Both the position numbers and the translations under genes were made by a program. The notes under the pieces were generated by a model. It worked only from the letters and a program-made list of their open reading frames with translations. It made no database searches and was not told the DNA's origin. This document shows positions 1 through 10,556 of a DNA stretch of 51,730 bases, piece after piece. Location: NCBI GenBank assembly GCA_026931725.1, contig JAIXLE010000279.1, forward strand, positions 1 through 51,730, in the 5' to 3' direction. Origin of the DNA: Bacteroidales bacterium. GTDB lineage: Bacteria > Planctomycetota > Planctomycetia > Gemmatales > Gemmataceae. How positions within the stretch are numbered: the first letter of the stretch is position 1; each line of letters begins with the position of its first letter.

Positions 1-2
1 AC

Positions 3-560
3 CACGACAATAGCAAGCTCTTTTTCGCCCGGCCACCGTATGCCTTTCACGGTGCCATCATCGGGTTGGGTTGGGCGGGCCGATATTCCCCGTCTCCACG
101 ACCGAAACCGCCGACTGTGGCCGCGTGGCCAGGGAATGCGGGGCCGATTATTCAACAACCGCTCCCCGGCCCTGGGTTGATGGACTACCCCGGTGGCAGC
201 GGACTCCCCACGGAACCCGCGCCGTTCCCGTTGAATGAGGGGTCGCAGGAAGGACCGAGCATTCCCGAAGATTCCACACCGCTGCCACCGCCGAAGGAAG
301 CGACGGCCTTTCGGGTGACCATCCGGGTTCCCGCCGAGGATGCGGAAGTGTGGGTGAACAAGAATTACCAAACGAAACAAAAAGGATTGGAGCGCATATT
401 CGAGACTCCGCCCCTGCAACCCGGCAAGTACCGCTATCAGGTCATCGCCCGCTGGCAGGAAGATGGGACAGGTCACGCCGAATCGCGGGAAGTGTTGGCG
501 AAACCGGGGGATAGCGTCCTCGTCGACTTCACACGACCGCAGGAACTGTTGGCACGCTGA
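3..560 (+). CDS. TIGR03000-type domain protein, 5' end outside the window
   Basis: The frame is open to the left edge of the window, so the gene begins upstream; a TTG at 66 could be read as a start but the frame continues unbroken before it. A proline-rich linker of about 80 residues leads into a C-terminal domain from about base 310 with the pattern of TIGR03000: VTIRVPAEDAEVWVN, then LERIFETPPLQPGKYRYQV, ending in SVLVDF. This domain is largely confined to planctomycetes and is predicted to be a small beta-sandwich, often in cell-surface or secreted proteins. The function is unknown. The tail after the domain is short (TRPQELLAR), so the domain closes the protein. Confidence 0.75.
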   Translation, partial: HDNSKLFFARPPYAFHGAIIGLGWAGRYSPSPRPKPPTVAAWPGNAGPIIQQPLPGPGLMDYPGGSGLPTEPAPFPLNEGSQEGPSIPEDSTPLPPPKEATAFRVTIRVPAEDAEVWVNKNYQTKQKGLERIFETPPLQPGKYRYQVIARWQEDGTGHAESREVLAKPGDSVLVDFTRPQELLAR

Positions 561-600
561 ACCCGCTCTGGATTCTGATGCGGGATGCCACAGCATCTCT

Positions 601-623
601 GACACGAACCCGATGTGTGTGTC
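601..623. repeat. Dispersed repeat, copy 1 (ends pair as GACAC/GTGTC)
   Basis: A 22-bp segment (602-623) with core AACCCGATGTG recurs at 51620-51641 with 20 of 22 bases identical. The ends are complementary, so it could fold into a short hairpin. It lies in the gap between two convergent genes and is followed by CCCGGTTGTC, which resembles the end of the palindromes at 51664-51726. It may be a small dispersed intergenic element. Confidence 0.5.
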
Positions 624-652
624 CCCGGTTGTCTGAGAGTTTCACCCCGGTG

Positions 653-1588
653 TTAGCGGGGCGGGCGGATGCCGGATCGCAGCAGGTGAGCGAGCCGATA
701 CCCGGCCAGCACTGCTCGACGTTCGGCCACGACTTTCGCGGTGGTGGCGTAATCGGCGGGGAGTAACTCCGCGGAGAGTTCGCCCATGCCGCCGCGTAGT
801 CTGCCGTTCTGGTGGGCCACCCGCACCGCCAGATCGAGGCTTTCGCGTGCCCAGGTTTCCGGGTCGGAATCCGCGAGTTCCGTGAGCTTGTCGCGGGCAA
901 ACTCGGGACGCAACCGGAGTGCCGTAGCCCGGTTGCGGACATCGCGGAAACGGGCAGACCCCACCAGAAGATCATCCCAGTATTTGTGCAAACTGATCGG
1001 ACGGTTGCCCGGCTTCACCCGGATGTAGAAACGATTCCCGCCCCGGTCGCCTTCTGGCATCTGTGCGGTCACGCGACTACAGGCGTGCAACGGCTGATGG
1101 ATGTCGCCCACAAGATGGAAGACCCAGAGAGCCGCTACCGCACGATCGACGATGTCGGGTGCTGTGCGAGCCAGCCGCGCATTGCGAGACAGTTCCGTCA
1201 GTGCGTTCGGCACCGCCACTTTGGGGAGTTTGACGCTCGCCGGTTCTCCCGGAGCGACGAAGCCCGTGCCGATGTAGTGCCAGGTCGGGTGATCGTAATC
1301 GCGGTTGTTGCGGATGTCGTCCGCCCAACGGGCCGCCAACATGAACAGGTAAACATCCTGTTCATCCGCGGGTATGTCCGCGAGGCGTTCTTTCCACATC
1401 CGATCGTAGAGTGGGTTGGCCCGGAGTAAGGCCAGCACTTCCCGAAGCGTGGCGGGGTCATCCTGCTTTAACAGATCGTAGGCAATCGCGCCGGTGACCA
1501 TGTGGCCACCGGCACTCCAGGCCCACGCGGAGGCGGGAACCAGCATCAGCAAAAGGCACCCGCTGATGCTGGCCAGAATGCGATTCAT
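653..1588 (-). CDS. Secreted S1/P1-family zinc nuclease
   Basis: 311 aa. Residues 1-23 form a signal peptide ending ASAWA, leaving Trp24 as mature N-terminus. In S1/P1 nucleases the amino group and carbonyl of this first Trp bind zinc, and His29 sits at the expected +5 position. Further zinc-ligand motifs are visible: RWADDIR, PTWHYI, HLVGDIHQPLHA and a GDRGGN loop. The family cleaves single-stranded DNA and RNA, and often removes 3' phosphates, outside the cytoplasm. The length suits the family (about 260-330 aa). The start overlaps the stop of the 98-aa gene by 4 bp, so the two are translationally coupled downstream of ilvN. A role in nutrient scavenging is inference. Confidence 0.88.
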   Translation of the reverse strand: MNRILASISGCLLLMLVPASAWAWSAGGHMVTGAIAYDLLKQDDPATLREVLALLRANPLYDRMWKERLADIPADEQDVYLFMLAARWADDIRNNRDYDHPTWHYIGTGFVAPGEPASVKLPKVAVPNALTELSRNARLARTAPDIVDRAVAALWVFHLVGDIHQPLHACSRVTAQMPEGDRGGNRFYIRVKPGNRPISLHKYWDDLLVGSARFRDVRNRATALRLRPEFARDKLTELADSDPETWARESLDLAVRVAHQNGRLRGGMGELSAELLPADYATTAKVVAERRAVLAGYRLAHLLRSGIRPPR

Positions 1589-1881
1589 ACTTTTTCAATC
1601 CGGGTCTGTTCGTCGATACTGATGCTGGCCAGTTCGCCATTTTTCTTGGTGAAGTGGACCGTTGGGACAACGATGTCGTCTTCCTTCACGCGCTCGGTGG
1701 TCACGCCGGTGGCCAGGTAGTTGATCCCCCGAAACGTGCCTTCGGTGACGGCTTCCCACTTCCGGCCGCCGACCCGCACGGTCTGAGTGACGCGGATGGA
1801 ATCGCCGGCGGTGAGCGATTTGAGCTTTTCGACGAACGCGGGGTCAAGTCGGCGTGTCGGCAAGGTAATCGGCGTACTCAT
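1585..1881 (-). CDS. Conserved hypothetical protein, 98 aa
   Basis: No named domain is recognised. The protein starts MSTPITLPTRRLDPAFVEK and holds a likely beta-rich core: DSIRVTQTVRVGGRKWEA, then GTFRGINYLATGV, then DDIVVPTVHFTK. The alternating hydrophobic strands suggest a small barrel-like fold. It has no signal peptide or membrane segment. Its start overlaps the ilvN stop by 4 bp and its stop overlaps the nuclease start by 4 bp, so it is the middle gene of a coupled three-gene operon. I infer a small cytoplasmic protein of unknown role. Confidence 0.8.
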   Translation of the reverse strand: MSTPITLPTRRLDPAFVEKLKSLTAGDSIRVTQTVRVGGRKWEAVTEGTFRGINYLATGVTTERVKEDDIVVPTVHFTKKNGELASISIDEQTRIEKV

Positions 1882-2381
1882 TCCGCGATCCCCTTTGTGT
1901 GGCCCCGCACCAGGGCAATGCGGCCGGTGCGGGCCAGTTCCAGGATGCCATACGGTCGCATCAGGTCGATGAACGATTCCACTTTCCCTTCGGTGCCGCT
2001 GACTTCCACGATGACATTATCATGTTGAATGTCAACGGTGCGGCCTCGGAATGTCTCGACGAGCAAGGCAATCTCAGCGCGTTTCTCAGCCGGGCAACAG
2101 ACTTTGATGAGCATGAGGTCACGCTCGACAAAATCTTCGCTTGAAATATCCACCACCTGAACAACCGTGATGATCTTGTCGAGTTGCTTGCGAATCTGAG
2201 CGACCTGGGCTTCATCGCCGTGGACCACAAAGGTCATCCGCGAGAGATCATGTCGCTCGGTTTCACCGACGGCCAGGCTGTCGATGTTGAACCCGCGGGT
2301 GTGGAACATCCCGGCCACGTGCGCAAGCACACCGGGTTGATTCTGAACAAGAGCCGACAGCACATGACGCATGAGAGCCAA
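1878..2381 (-). CDS. ilvN: Acetolactate synthase small (regulatory) subunit
   Basis: 167 aa, typical for IlvN/IlvH. The N-terminal ACT domain (about residues 4-77) begins HVLSALVQNQPGVLAHVAGMF, with the conserved RGFNIDSLAVGETE and a QLDKIITVVQVVD end. A C-terminal domain follows (RDLMLIKVCCPAEKR... VDIQHDNVIVEVSGTEGKV). The protein activates the catalytic subunit IlvB/IlvI and confers valine feedback inhibition in branched-chain amino acid synthesis in the cytoplasm. The catalytic subunit gene is not in the window. It is the first gene of an operon with the 98-aa protein and the S1/P1 nuclease, an association with no obvious metabolic logic. Confidence 0.93.
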   Translation of the reverse strand: MALMRHVLSALVQNQPGVLAHVAGMFHTRGFNIDSLAVGETERHDLSRMTFVVHGDEAQVAQIRKQLDKIITVVQVVDISSEDFVERDLMLIKVCCPAEKRAEIALLVETFRGRTVDIQHDNVIVEVSGTEGKVESFIDLMRPYGILELARTGRIALVRGHTKGIAE

Positions 2382-2559
2382 TCCGGGGCAGTAAGAAGTT
2401 CAACTTGGAGACGATTTTAGGGAAGAGGGGCCAGCACTTCAACAGGTTCGGGGTTGCGATGGCATTCGGATCCCTCTTCATTTTCCTTGCCGACACCGAT
2501 GCGGTTTGCGAAGGTAGCAGTATTCACCCTGCCCACCGCAACATGTCTCGGAGTTTCTG

Positions 2560-4074
2560 ATGTTCCCACCCGATCGCCGACAGGCACTGGCCGCGGGCAT
2601 GGCCGCTTTCGGAGCAACAGCCGCTGCCTCCGCCACCGCCCCCACCGCCCCCGCCGCCGCACGGCAATCCGATCTGATCCGAGCCGAGAACGAACACCCC
2701 GGTAGTTCCGATTGGCAGCTCACCTACGTCAAATTCGACCGCAACCAGCGTTTCCGCTCACCGCTCATCGAAGGGTACTGCGATCGCACCAGCGTGGCGG
2801 CCGGAGAGCCGATTCGCTTCTTCGTCAGTACGTCGGCCCCGTCGCCGGTGTCGATCGACATTTACCGTCTCGGGTACTATCAGGGTAAAGGTGCCCGGCA
2901 TCGGCTGACCCTGGGGCCGTTGAACGCGAGGCCGCAACCCGTTCCCGTACCGGGGGAAATGCGGCTCCGCGAGTGCCGTTGGGAACCGACCGCCACGCTG
3001 ACCATCCCGAACGACTGGGTCAGCGGTGTCTATGTGGGCAAACTCTCGGCGAAGTCTCATCGTTATCAGAGTTACGTCATCTTCATTGTCACGGACAACC
3101 GCCCGGCGGACTTTCTCTTTCAATGTAGCACGAACACCTGGCAAGCCTACAACAAATGGCCCGATGGTTACTCGCTGTACGACAACGACCGCCCCGATAA
3201 GAAACCGCTTGTCTCCGGCGTGCGGGTCAGCTTTGACCGTCCCTATTCTCGCTGCCCGCAAGTTTCGGACAACCCCCAGTCGCTCGGTTCCGGGGAGTTC
3301 ATCCTGTTCGAGTACCCGTTCGCCTACTGGGCGGAACAGCATGGATACGATGTCACCTACGCCAGCAATTGGGACATTCAAGATAAGGGCTTGCCGTTCG
3401 TCACCCGTGCGAAGACGTTCCTGTCGGTCGGTCATGATGAATACTGGAGTCGACCGCAGTTCGACACCTGCCTGGAAGCGGTGAAACAAGGAGTGAATTT
3501 TGGCTTCTTCAGCGGGAACGCCGTCTGTTTCGTCACCCCGTTCTTTCCCTCGCATGATGGCCGAGCTGGGCGTGTCATCGAACGCCGTGGCCGATACGGC
3601 GGGTTGAAGCCAGCAGAAAGCCCCTGGATGGCCGATCTCCCGGACCCCGGCCCGAACGAAGCCACGCTGATCGGTGCCCGCTCCGTGATTCCGTTCAACG
3701 GTTCGGGCGACTGGATTTGTCGCAAGCCGGAACACTGGATCTTTGAAGGGACGGGCATGAAAGCCGGTGACGGCATCCCCGGCCTCGTTGGCTGGGAACA
3801 CCACGGCGACCCGGCGGACATCCCCGGTCTGGAAGTCGTCGCCTCCGGGAAAACCTGGAACGGCGGGGAAGCGGAATCGCACTACGAGGCGACCATTTAT
3901 CCGGGTCCGAAAGGGAACACGGTGTTCAACGCCGCGACGATCTTCTGGTGCCAGGGGTTGAGCAGCCCGCCGGGCCACTGGGTGCCGTTCGTCCACAACG
4001 GGAAGGGACACGGTCCCGATCCGCGTGTGCAACGGATCACGAAGAACCTGTTCGAGCGTTGGCGGGGCGCGTGA
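2560..4074 (+). CDS. N,N-dimethylformamidase large-subunit-like exported protein
   Basis: 504 aa. The start is supported by GGAG seven bases upstream. The N-terminus has a Tat-like leader (DRRQALAAGMAAFGATAAA) followed by an Ala/Pro stretch. The mature part matches the C-terminal domain family of the DMFase beta subunit: YCDRTSVAAGEPIRFFVST (Ig-like strand), IDIYRLGYYQGKGAR, the TWQAYNKWPDGYSLYD segment, and a Rossmann-like core with SVGHDEYWS and GVNFGFFSGNAVCF. Some members hydrolyse formamides, but many homologues are uncharacterised exported proteins, and the DMFase small subunit is absent here. The substrate is therefore unknown. It converges on the release-factor-like gene with a 13-bp gap. 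Confidence 0.8.
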   Translation: MFPPDRRQALAAGMAAFGATAAASATAPTAPAAARQSDLIRAENEHPGSSDWQLTYVKFDRNQRFRSPLIEGYCDRTSVAAGEPIRFFVSTSAPSPVSIDIYRLGYYQGKGARHRLTLGPLNARPQPVPVPGEMRLRECRWEPTATLTIPNDWVSGVYVGKLSAKSHRYQSYVIFIVTDNRPADFLFQCSTNTWQAYNKWPDGYSLYDNDRPDKKPLVSGVRVSFDRPYSRCPQVSDNPQSLGSGEFILFEYPFAYWAEQHGYDVTYASNWDIQDKGLPFVTRAKTFLSVGHDEYWSRPQFDTCLEAVKQGVNFGFFSGNAVCFVTPFFPSHDGRAGRVIERRGRYGGLKPAESPWMADLPDPGPNEATLIGARSVIPFNGSGDWICRKPEHWIFEGTGMKAGDGIPGLVGWEHHGDPADIPGLEVVASGKTWNGGEAESHYEATIYPGPKGNTVFNAATIFWCQGLSSPPGHWVPFVHNGKGHGPDPRVQRITKNLFERWRGA

Positions 4075-4087
4075 TGACACGGAGGTG

Positions 4088-4702
4088 TCACTTCAACGGT
4101 TTCTGCCCGAACCGGGTCCGCATCTGGTTCGTGGCTTGCCACAATTTGGGGTCTGATTGCAGGAACTCGACGAGGTTCGCCGTGGAGATGCCGAGCAGAT
4201 CCGCAGCCGTGCTGACCTGGGCTTCGACTGCCTGGAGCAGGTCCAGCACAAACCCGGCCGTGGGCCAGAACTGTTCCTGCCTCGGGGAAACGTCCAACCG
4301 TCCCGCACGCCCCCGCGCCGCCACACAGTCGGGGTGCGTGGGAATCGCGTCCACCTCCGCCACGCTACCCATCGGCACGGGGAGCCGCAGTTCCAGAAAG
4401 AGTGCCCGACGCAGACGCTTCAACGCCTTGGCCTTGTTCTCATGCTGGGATCGGCTTTCCTCCGCGATGACGATGAGTCCGGTCGGCAAATGGCGGAGCC
4501 GAACCGCGGAACTGGTCTTGTTCCGTTTCTGTCCGCCAGGGCCGCTCGCTCGATAGGTGTCCACCGCACACTGGGCGAGTAACTCGGCCTCGGACAGAGC
4601 CGCGTACACACTCCGATTCCCGGTGGGTGGCTGATGATGAGACGACATCGCACGCGGGTTCCCCATTCCCTTATCACCTGCCCTTGTCACCTGTTCCATC
4701 AC
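4088..4702 (-). CDS. Peptide chain release factor-like (GGQ) protein
   Basis: 204 aa with one RF-1 domain. The catalytic motif is in [22 protein letters not shown] is the peptidyl-tRNA hydrolysis motif, and the following KxNK(T/S) and Arg residues are typical. The downstream [20 protein letters not shown] also fits class I release factors and ArfB/PrfH-like proteins. The codon-recognition domains of RF1/RF2 are absent, so it more likely rescues stalled or damaged ribosomes than ends normal translation. A C-terminal extension of about 80 residues has no recognised domain. ATG codons at 4702, 4666 and 4648 are all possible starts; the GGQ domain begins well after the last. It follows the ABC permease by 18 bp. 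Confidence 0.82.
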   Translation of the reverse strand: MMEQVTRAGDKGMGNPRAMSSHHQPPTGNRSVYAALSEAELLAQCAVDTYRASGPGGQKRNKTSSAVRLRHLPTGLIVIAEESRSQHENKAKALKRLRRALFLELRLPVPMGSVAEVDAIPTHPDCVAARGRAGRLDVSPRQEQFWPTAGFVLDLLQAVEAQVSTAADLLGISTANLVEFLQSDPKLWQATNQMRTRFGQKPLK

Positions 4703-4720
4703 GATTCTGTTTCGACACGA

Positions 4721-7387
4721 TCACTCATACGCGATCGCATCGGGGATCCGAATGCGCACGGCGTGCCACGCGGGGAGCAGCCCGGCCAGCGTCGAGATGA
4801 TGAGGGTTCCCACGGAAATCATGATCGTTTGCCGCCACGGGACGAGCAAGTGGAAGATGAACCCGCTTTCTTCCACCATCACCACTCGGAGAATGTACCA
4901 CTCCAGCGGCAAGCCGATCATGATGCCGAGCAAGGTTCCGAACAATCCCATCAGAATGGCTTCCGCCAAAACCGTCCGCACGACCTGCGCCGGTGTCGCG
5001 CCGACCGCGAGTAGCAATCCGAGTTCTCGCCGCCGTTGCATGACGGAGATCAAGAGCGCCGTCACCACGCCCAATGAGGCGACGACTCCCACGACGATCT
5101 GTTGCAGGAAGGCGACCGTGTAAAACTGGTCGATCATGTCGGCGAGCAATCGTCGCATCATTTCTTTGTGCTGAACGGTCAAACCGCGATCGGAGGCAAA
5201 CCGAGCCACGGAGTCCGCACCTGTTGAGGAGGCATCCAGGAAAATGTGGACCACGTCCACCTGTTCATCGTGGAATAATCGTGCATAGTCGGCCCGGTCG
5301 ATGAAGATGGTCCCGCGCGCCCAGGAGTAATCTTGGACTTGTCCCACCACAGTGAGTGGAACTGCCCCCGACATGCCCGGCAAGGTCAGCGTGTCTCCCG
5401 TGGTGACCCCATGTTTGCGGCCAAAGTTGTCCGAAATCAGAATGCGGCCTTCCCCCAGTTTCGGCAACTGCTGCATCCCCGCGAGCGGTGCGGTCGAGCG
5501 TTCCTGTGCGAAACGGGCATACATCGCCGCATCGAGCGCCACAAGCATGATCCGCGTGCCGTTGAACTCAGGCCGCGAGTACCGGAAGCCGGACACCCCC
5601 GCGACACCGGGCCGTTGCCGCAGTTCTTCGACGATGCCGGGGTCCAACGGGGTTTGGGAACTCGTCGCCTCGGTGAGGTTCCCCGCGAAGACGTACCGAT
5701 CCGCAACGATGACGCGGTCGAGCCACTGGACCACGGGTTCCTGGTTGCTGCGTCCCACGCCAGCCGTCTGGATCATTACGGCCACGCCCGCGCCGAGTGC
5801 CCCAATGACGACACCCGTTCTTCCTGGGGAGCGGATCAGATTATCAGCCGCGAGCCGCGCTTCGATCGGTAAAATCCGACACAGTAACGGATGAATGAGT
5901 CGCACCATCATCCCCACGAGAATCGGCGCGGCCAGCAGCAGCCCCACCAGTGCCGAGAGCAACCCGCCGAACGAGCCGATCCGCGGATGCAAACCGAACT
6001 GCGGTGGCAGTTCGTGCCGCGTCAGAATGACGGCCACACCGCCCGCCACAAGCGCCGCACAAGTGGCCTTGTGAGCCAACGCCCAGAGCCCGCCCGCGAC
6101 ACCGGGCACCCGCCGCACGGCATCGGCTGGATCTTCCCCCGCGGCTTGCAGAGCCGGAATCAGCGCGGCCACCACGGCGGTCACGACCCCAGCCCCCAGC
6201 GCCAGCAGCAACGTCGCCGCGGTCGGCCAGACGGGATTGACTTCCGGGTTCACGAAGATGGAACCGAGTTCCTGCCCATAAGTGGCCAGCACGGCCCATC
6301 CCAAAAATGTCCCCAACGGGATTCCGACCAAGGCTCCCAACACGCCGAGAATCACGGCTGCGGTTCCGAAAAGCCAGACAATCTGCGAACGTGTCGCACC
6401 AATGGATCGCAGAATGCCAATGTCGTGCCGACGTTCGGCCACTGTGACGGACAAGGCGTTGTAGACGAGGAACAAACCGACCACCATTGCCCCGGCGGAA
6501 CAGAGCAAAAAACCGATCTGCAAGCCGCCGATGATTTCCTGGCTGGTTTGGTAATGAGCTTCCGGTGTCCGCACCTGTCCGCGTGTGCCGACGACGGCCT
6601 GAACGGACTGCTGCACCTGTTCCGGTGTCGCATGGGGTTCGAGGATCACATCAATCCGGTTCACCCGGATCGGGAAGATGGCATCCCAACTGGCTTCATG
6701 CGCGACCCCCCCGGCGATGGCGGCGAACGCGGCGGGCGGCCCTGGGTGAATGGTACGCGCGGCCTGACGGATCTCCATGCCGACGATGTTGCGTCCCAGC
6801 ATCCCAACTGGGGAATCATCGGCGTACTCGATGTAGCCGATCGGTTGGCAGGCGATGTCGCGTGTGCCGTATCGGAGCAGGAATGGATCGGTTTCAGCGG
6901 ATCGCTGCGCGACCCATTCATCGAACAACGGTTTGCTCAAGACCACGAGTTGGCGATGAACCATGACCCACGCATTCGCCCAGGTCAGTTCGAGCGTGCG
7001 CGTGAACCGCACATGGAGAGGGTTTTCGGCGGTCATCACCTGTTGCGACAGTTCCGCGCCGATGAGGACGGCGGCCTTGTTCCCGGCCTTCGGCAAATAT
7101 GCCCGCTCAATCACGAGGGGTTGCACCGCTTTCACCCCAGGAATGTGGGCAGCGGTGATGTCATCCCCGGTCGATTGCAGGATGCCGACTTCCCCATTCA
7201 CCACGAGCAGTTCGCCCACGCCGAGCGGTGTGGAAGTCTGCGAGGCGGCTGTTTCGATGCAGGCATTCAGAATGCGGGTGGAAACGAGCGTGGCCACGCC
7301 GAGAGCGATGCTGGCCACGATCAGGGCGGCTCGGTCCCACCGTTGCAGGAGGTAGCGCAGGCTCAGCAGTCGATAAAAGGGCAGCAT
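4721..7387 (-). CDS. ABC transporter permease, FtsX/LolE-MacB type
   Basis: 888 aa. The N-terminal membrane helix (about residues 20-42, ALIVASIALGVATLVSTRI) precedes a periplasmic MacB_PCD-like domain. The first FtsX block lies at about 290-420, with the LSVTVAERRHDIGILRSIGAT coupling helix. An internal helical pair and a second periplasmic domain follow. The second FtsX block is at about 750-880 with VMQRRRELGLLLAVGAT. This ten-helix layout is that of DUF214-type permeases moving lipoproteins or hydrophobic molecules out of the inner membrane. Its ATPase partner lies 38 bp upstream on the same strand. Cargo cannot be read from the sequence; lipoprotein release is a reasonable guess. Confidence 0.87.
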   Translation of the reverse strand: MLPFYRLLSLRYLLQRWDRAALIVASIALGVATLVSTRILNACIETAASQTSTPLGVGELLVVNGEVGILQSTGDDITAAHIPGVKAVQPLVIERAYLPKAGNKAAVLIGAELSQQVMTAENPLHVRFTRTLELTWANAWVMVHRQLVVLSKPLFDEWVAQRSAETDPFLLRYGTRDIACQPIGYIEYADDSPVGMLGRNIVGMEIRQAARTIHPGPPAAFAAIAGGVAHEASWDAIFPIRVNRIDVILEPHATPEQVQQSVQAVVGTRGQVRTPEAHYQTSQEIIGGLQIGFLLCSAGAMVVGLFLVYNALSVTVAERRHDIGILRSIGATRSQIVWLFGTAAVILGVLGALVGIPLGTFLGWAVLATYGQELGSIFVNPEVNPVWPTAATLLLALGAGVVTAVVAALIPALQAAGEDPADAVRRVPGVAGGLWALAHKATCAALVAGGVAVILTRHELPPQFGLHPRIGSFGGLLSALVGLLLAAPILVGMMVRLIHPLLCRILPIEARLAADNLIRSPGRTGVVIGALGAGVAVMIQTAGVGRSNQEPVVQWLDRVIVADRYVFAGNLTEATSSQTPLDPGIVEELRQRPGVAGVSGFRYSRPEFNGTRIMLVALDAAMYARFAQERSTAPLAGMQQLPKLGEGRILISDNFGRKHGVTTGDTLTLPGMSGAVPLTVVGQVQDYSWARGTIFIDRADYARLFHDEQVDVVHIFLDASSTGADSVARFASDRGLTVQHKEMMRRLLADMIDQFYTVAFLQQIVVGVVASLGVVTALLISVMQRRRELGLLLAVGATPAQVVRTVLAEAILMGLFGTLLGIMIGLPLEWYILRVVMVEESGFIFHLLVPWRQTIMISVGTLIISTLAGLLPAWHAVRIRIPDAIAYE

Positions 7388-7425
7388 CAGGCTCTCAGGG
7401 GCAAGGTGAACCGGCTACAGTACGT

Positions 7426-8109
7426 TCAGCCCACGACGGGTTCGTCCGATTCGATCAAGCCATCCCGGATGCGAACGAGCCGTGAACCATACTGGGCCGC
7501 GTTGGGGTCATGCGTCACCATGATGACGGTCCGGCGGCCCGGTTCGGGCAGGGAGGCGAGTAGACTCAGCACTTCCTGGCTGGTGGCGGAATCGAGGTTC
7601 CCAGTCGGTTCATCGCAGAGGAGTGCATCTGGGTCGCCGACCAGAGCCCGCGCCACCGCGACACGCTGCATCTCACCGCCAGACAGTTCATCCGGGAAAT
7701 GCTCCGCCCGATGGGTCAAACCAACCCGTTCCAATGAGGCGCTAGCCCGGCTCATGGATTCCCGCCGACCGCCGCCGCCGAGTAACAGCGGCAAGGCGAC
7801 GTTTTCCGCGGCGGTCAGGGTCGGCAGCAGGTTGAACGATTGAAAGACAAAACCGATCCGGGTTCGGCGTAGGATCGACCGTTGACTATCGCTGAGTTCC
7901 TGCAAATCCTGTCCTTGGAACACGGCTCGCCCCGTGGTGGGAGTGTCGAGCGCTCCCATGAGCTGCATGAGGGTCGATTTCCCGGACCCGGATGGCCCCA
8001 TGATGGTGACGAATTCGCCGCCCTGAACCGTCAACGACACCCCCCGCACCGCCTGCACGGGCCGCCGAGCCTGATCGTAGGTTTTGGTGGCATCGATGAG
8101 AGCGATCAT
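7426..8109 (-). CDS. ABC transporter ATP-binding protein, LolD/MacB type
   Basis: 227 aa, the usual length of LolD-type ATPases. Visible motifs are Walker A GPSGSGKSTLMQ, Q-loop GFVFQSFNLLPTLTAAENV, ABC signature LSGGEMQRVAVARAL, Walker B ALLCDEPTGNLDS, and the switch His in MVTHDP. The QSFNLLP and ENVALPL segments are characteristic of the LolD/MacB/SalX group. It would energise the FtsX-type permease encoded just downstream. Its start overlaps the stop of the MazF-like toxin gene by 4 bp, so it appears to be read from a transcript that also carries the toxin-antitoxin pair, an unusual arrangement. Confidence 0.92.
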   Translation of the reverse strand: MIALIDATKTYDQARRPVQAVRGVSLTVQGGEFVTIMGPSGSGKSTLMQLMGALDTPTTGRAVFQGQDLQELSDSQRSILRRTRIGFVFQSFNLLPTLTAAENVALPLLLGGGGRRESMSRASASLERVGLTHRAEHFPDELSGGEMQRVAVARALVGDPDALLCDEPTGNLDSATSQEVLSLLASLPEPGRRTVIMVTHDPNAAQYGSRLVRIRDGLIESDEPVVG

Positions 8110-8540
8110 ATCGTCGATCCTTCATCCGTATCCGGGTCGATATCGCGTGGAAACTCACGCTGAGTCGGCCGAGGTTGGTCGGCTACGGTTAGCGATATCC
8201 TGCCGATGAGATGTCCCAAGGCTTGATAGATTTGGTCCAACACGTTTAGTTCTATCACACCGATGGGTTGTTCGCGAACACGCCGTCGATCAACCGCGCG
8301 GAGCTGAAATACCAGTGCGCAGGAATCTTTTGTTAACCCATTCTCTCGTGTTGCTGGCACAGCCACGACAGCAGGATACCGAGAAAGGGTAGCCGCTGCG
8401 GACGTGATCGGAATGGTCAGCACCAATGGACTATCGCTGGCGAAGGAATCGTCCTGTATCACTAATCCAGGACGACCGCCGGCCTGTTCATGTCCATCAG
8501 AATTTGGATAGTAGATCCAACAAATGTCACCGATTGGCAT
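8106..8540 (-). CDS. Type II toxin, MazF/PemK-like endoribonuclease
   Basis: 144 aa. The N-terminal part fits MazF/PemK: GDICWIYYPNSDGHEQAG, then GRPGLVIQDDS with the conserved Arg-Pro, LTIPITSA in strand 3, and DSCALVFQLRAVDRRRV. The family folds as an SH3-like barrel and cleaves mRNA unless bound by antitoxin. The C-terminus is about 25 residues longer than short MazF proteins. The start at 8540 has GAGGA a few bases upstream and overlaps the antitoxin end by 14 bp. GC content around this pair looks lower than in its neighbours, which suggests acquisition by transfer. Confidence 0.82.
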   Translation of the reverse strand: MPIGDICWIYYPNSDGHEQAGGRPGLVIQDDSFASDSPLVLTIPITSAAATLSRYPAVVAVPATRENGLTKDSCALVFQLRAVDRRRVREQPIGVIELNVLDQIYQALGHLIGRISLTVADQPRPTQREFPRDIDPDTDEGSTI

Positions 8541-8769
8541 CGGGATCCTCTTTCTCCCATTCGTCTATCATGGCCCAGGCTTCATCACTGAGACGATCCC
8601 ACATCTCAAATTCAGCCTGCTCCTCGGGAGAAAACGGAATGGGCCTACGCTCATCTTCAGGGACCAACTCCATCCGAACCTCAGTGCCGTCTGGAATTGT
8701 GGTCCCAGGTTCCGGGATGATGACACCGTTCTTCATCCACCCCCGAATTGCTTTCGTGCCTTCGACCAT
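8527..8769 (-). CDS. Antitoxin partner of the MazF-like toxin (AF2212-like)
   Basis: 80 aa from the ATG at 8769, chosen because GGAGG lies seven bases before it; the ATG at 8775 sits directly against that site. The beginning, MVEGTKAIRGWMKNGVIIPE, matches the short beta-hairpin of AF2212-like/DUF104-type antitoxins (IRGxxxNGxIxP). An acidic helical tail follows (PFSPEEQAEFEMWDRL, then IDEWEKED) and probably wraps the toxin. Antitoxin-first order with a short overlap is the usual type II layout and allows the antitoxin to control its own transcription. No operator was identified. It is separated from ettA by only 15 bp. Confidence 0.78.
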   Translation of the reverse strand: MVEGTKAIRGWMKNGVIIPEPGTTIPDGTEVRMELVPEDERRPIPFSPEEQAEFEMWDRLSDEAWAMIDEWEKEDPDANR

Positions 8770-8784
8770 GTCCATTCCTCCGAA

Positions 8785-10452
<1,668 letters not shown>

Positions 10453-10556
10453 GCCGCCCTCGTACCGAATGAAACCGGGTTCCATCGGCATTCTACCGAG
10501 TGGCGGCAAATCGGGGCGAGTGCAGACCAGAATCCCCGAGCTACGGGCTGATCTTC

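Noticed and set aside
5891..7843. 650-codon plus-strand open frame opposite the ABC permease and ATPase
   Set aside because: It crosses two well-supported genes on the other strand and encodes no recognisable domain.
10453..10509. Longer EttA start at 10509
   Set aside because: The extra 19 residues are not family-like, and starting at 10452 gives the usual 555 aa.
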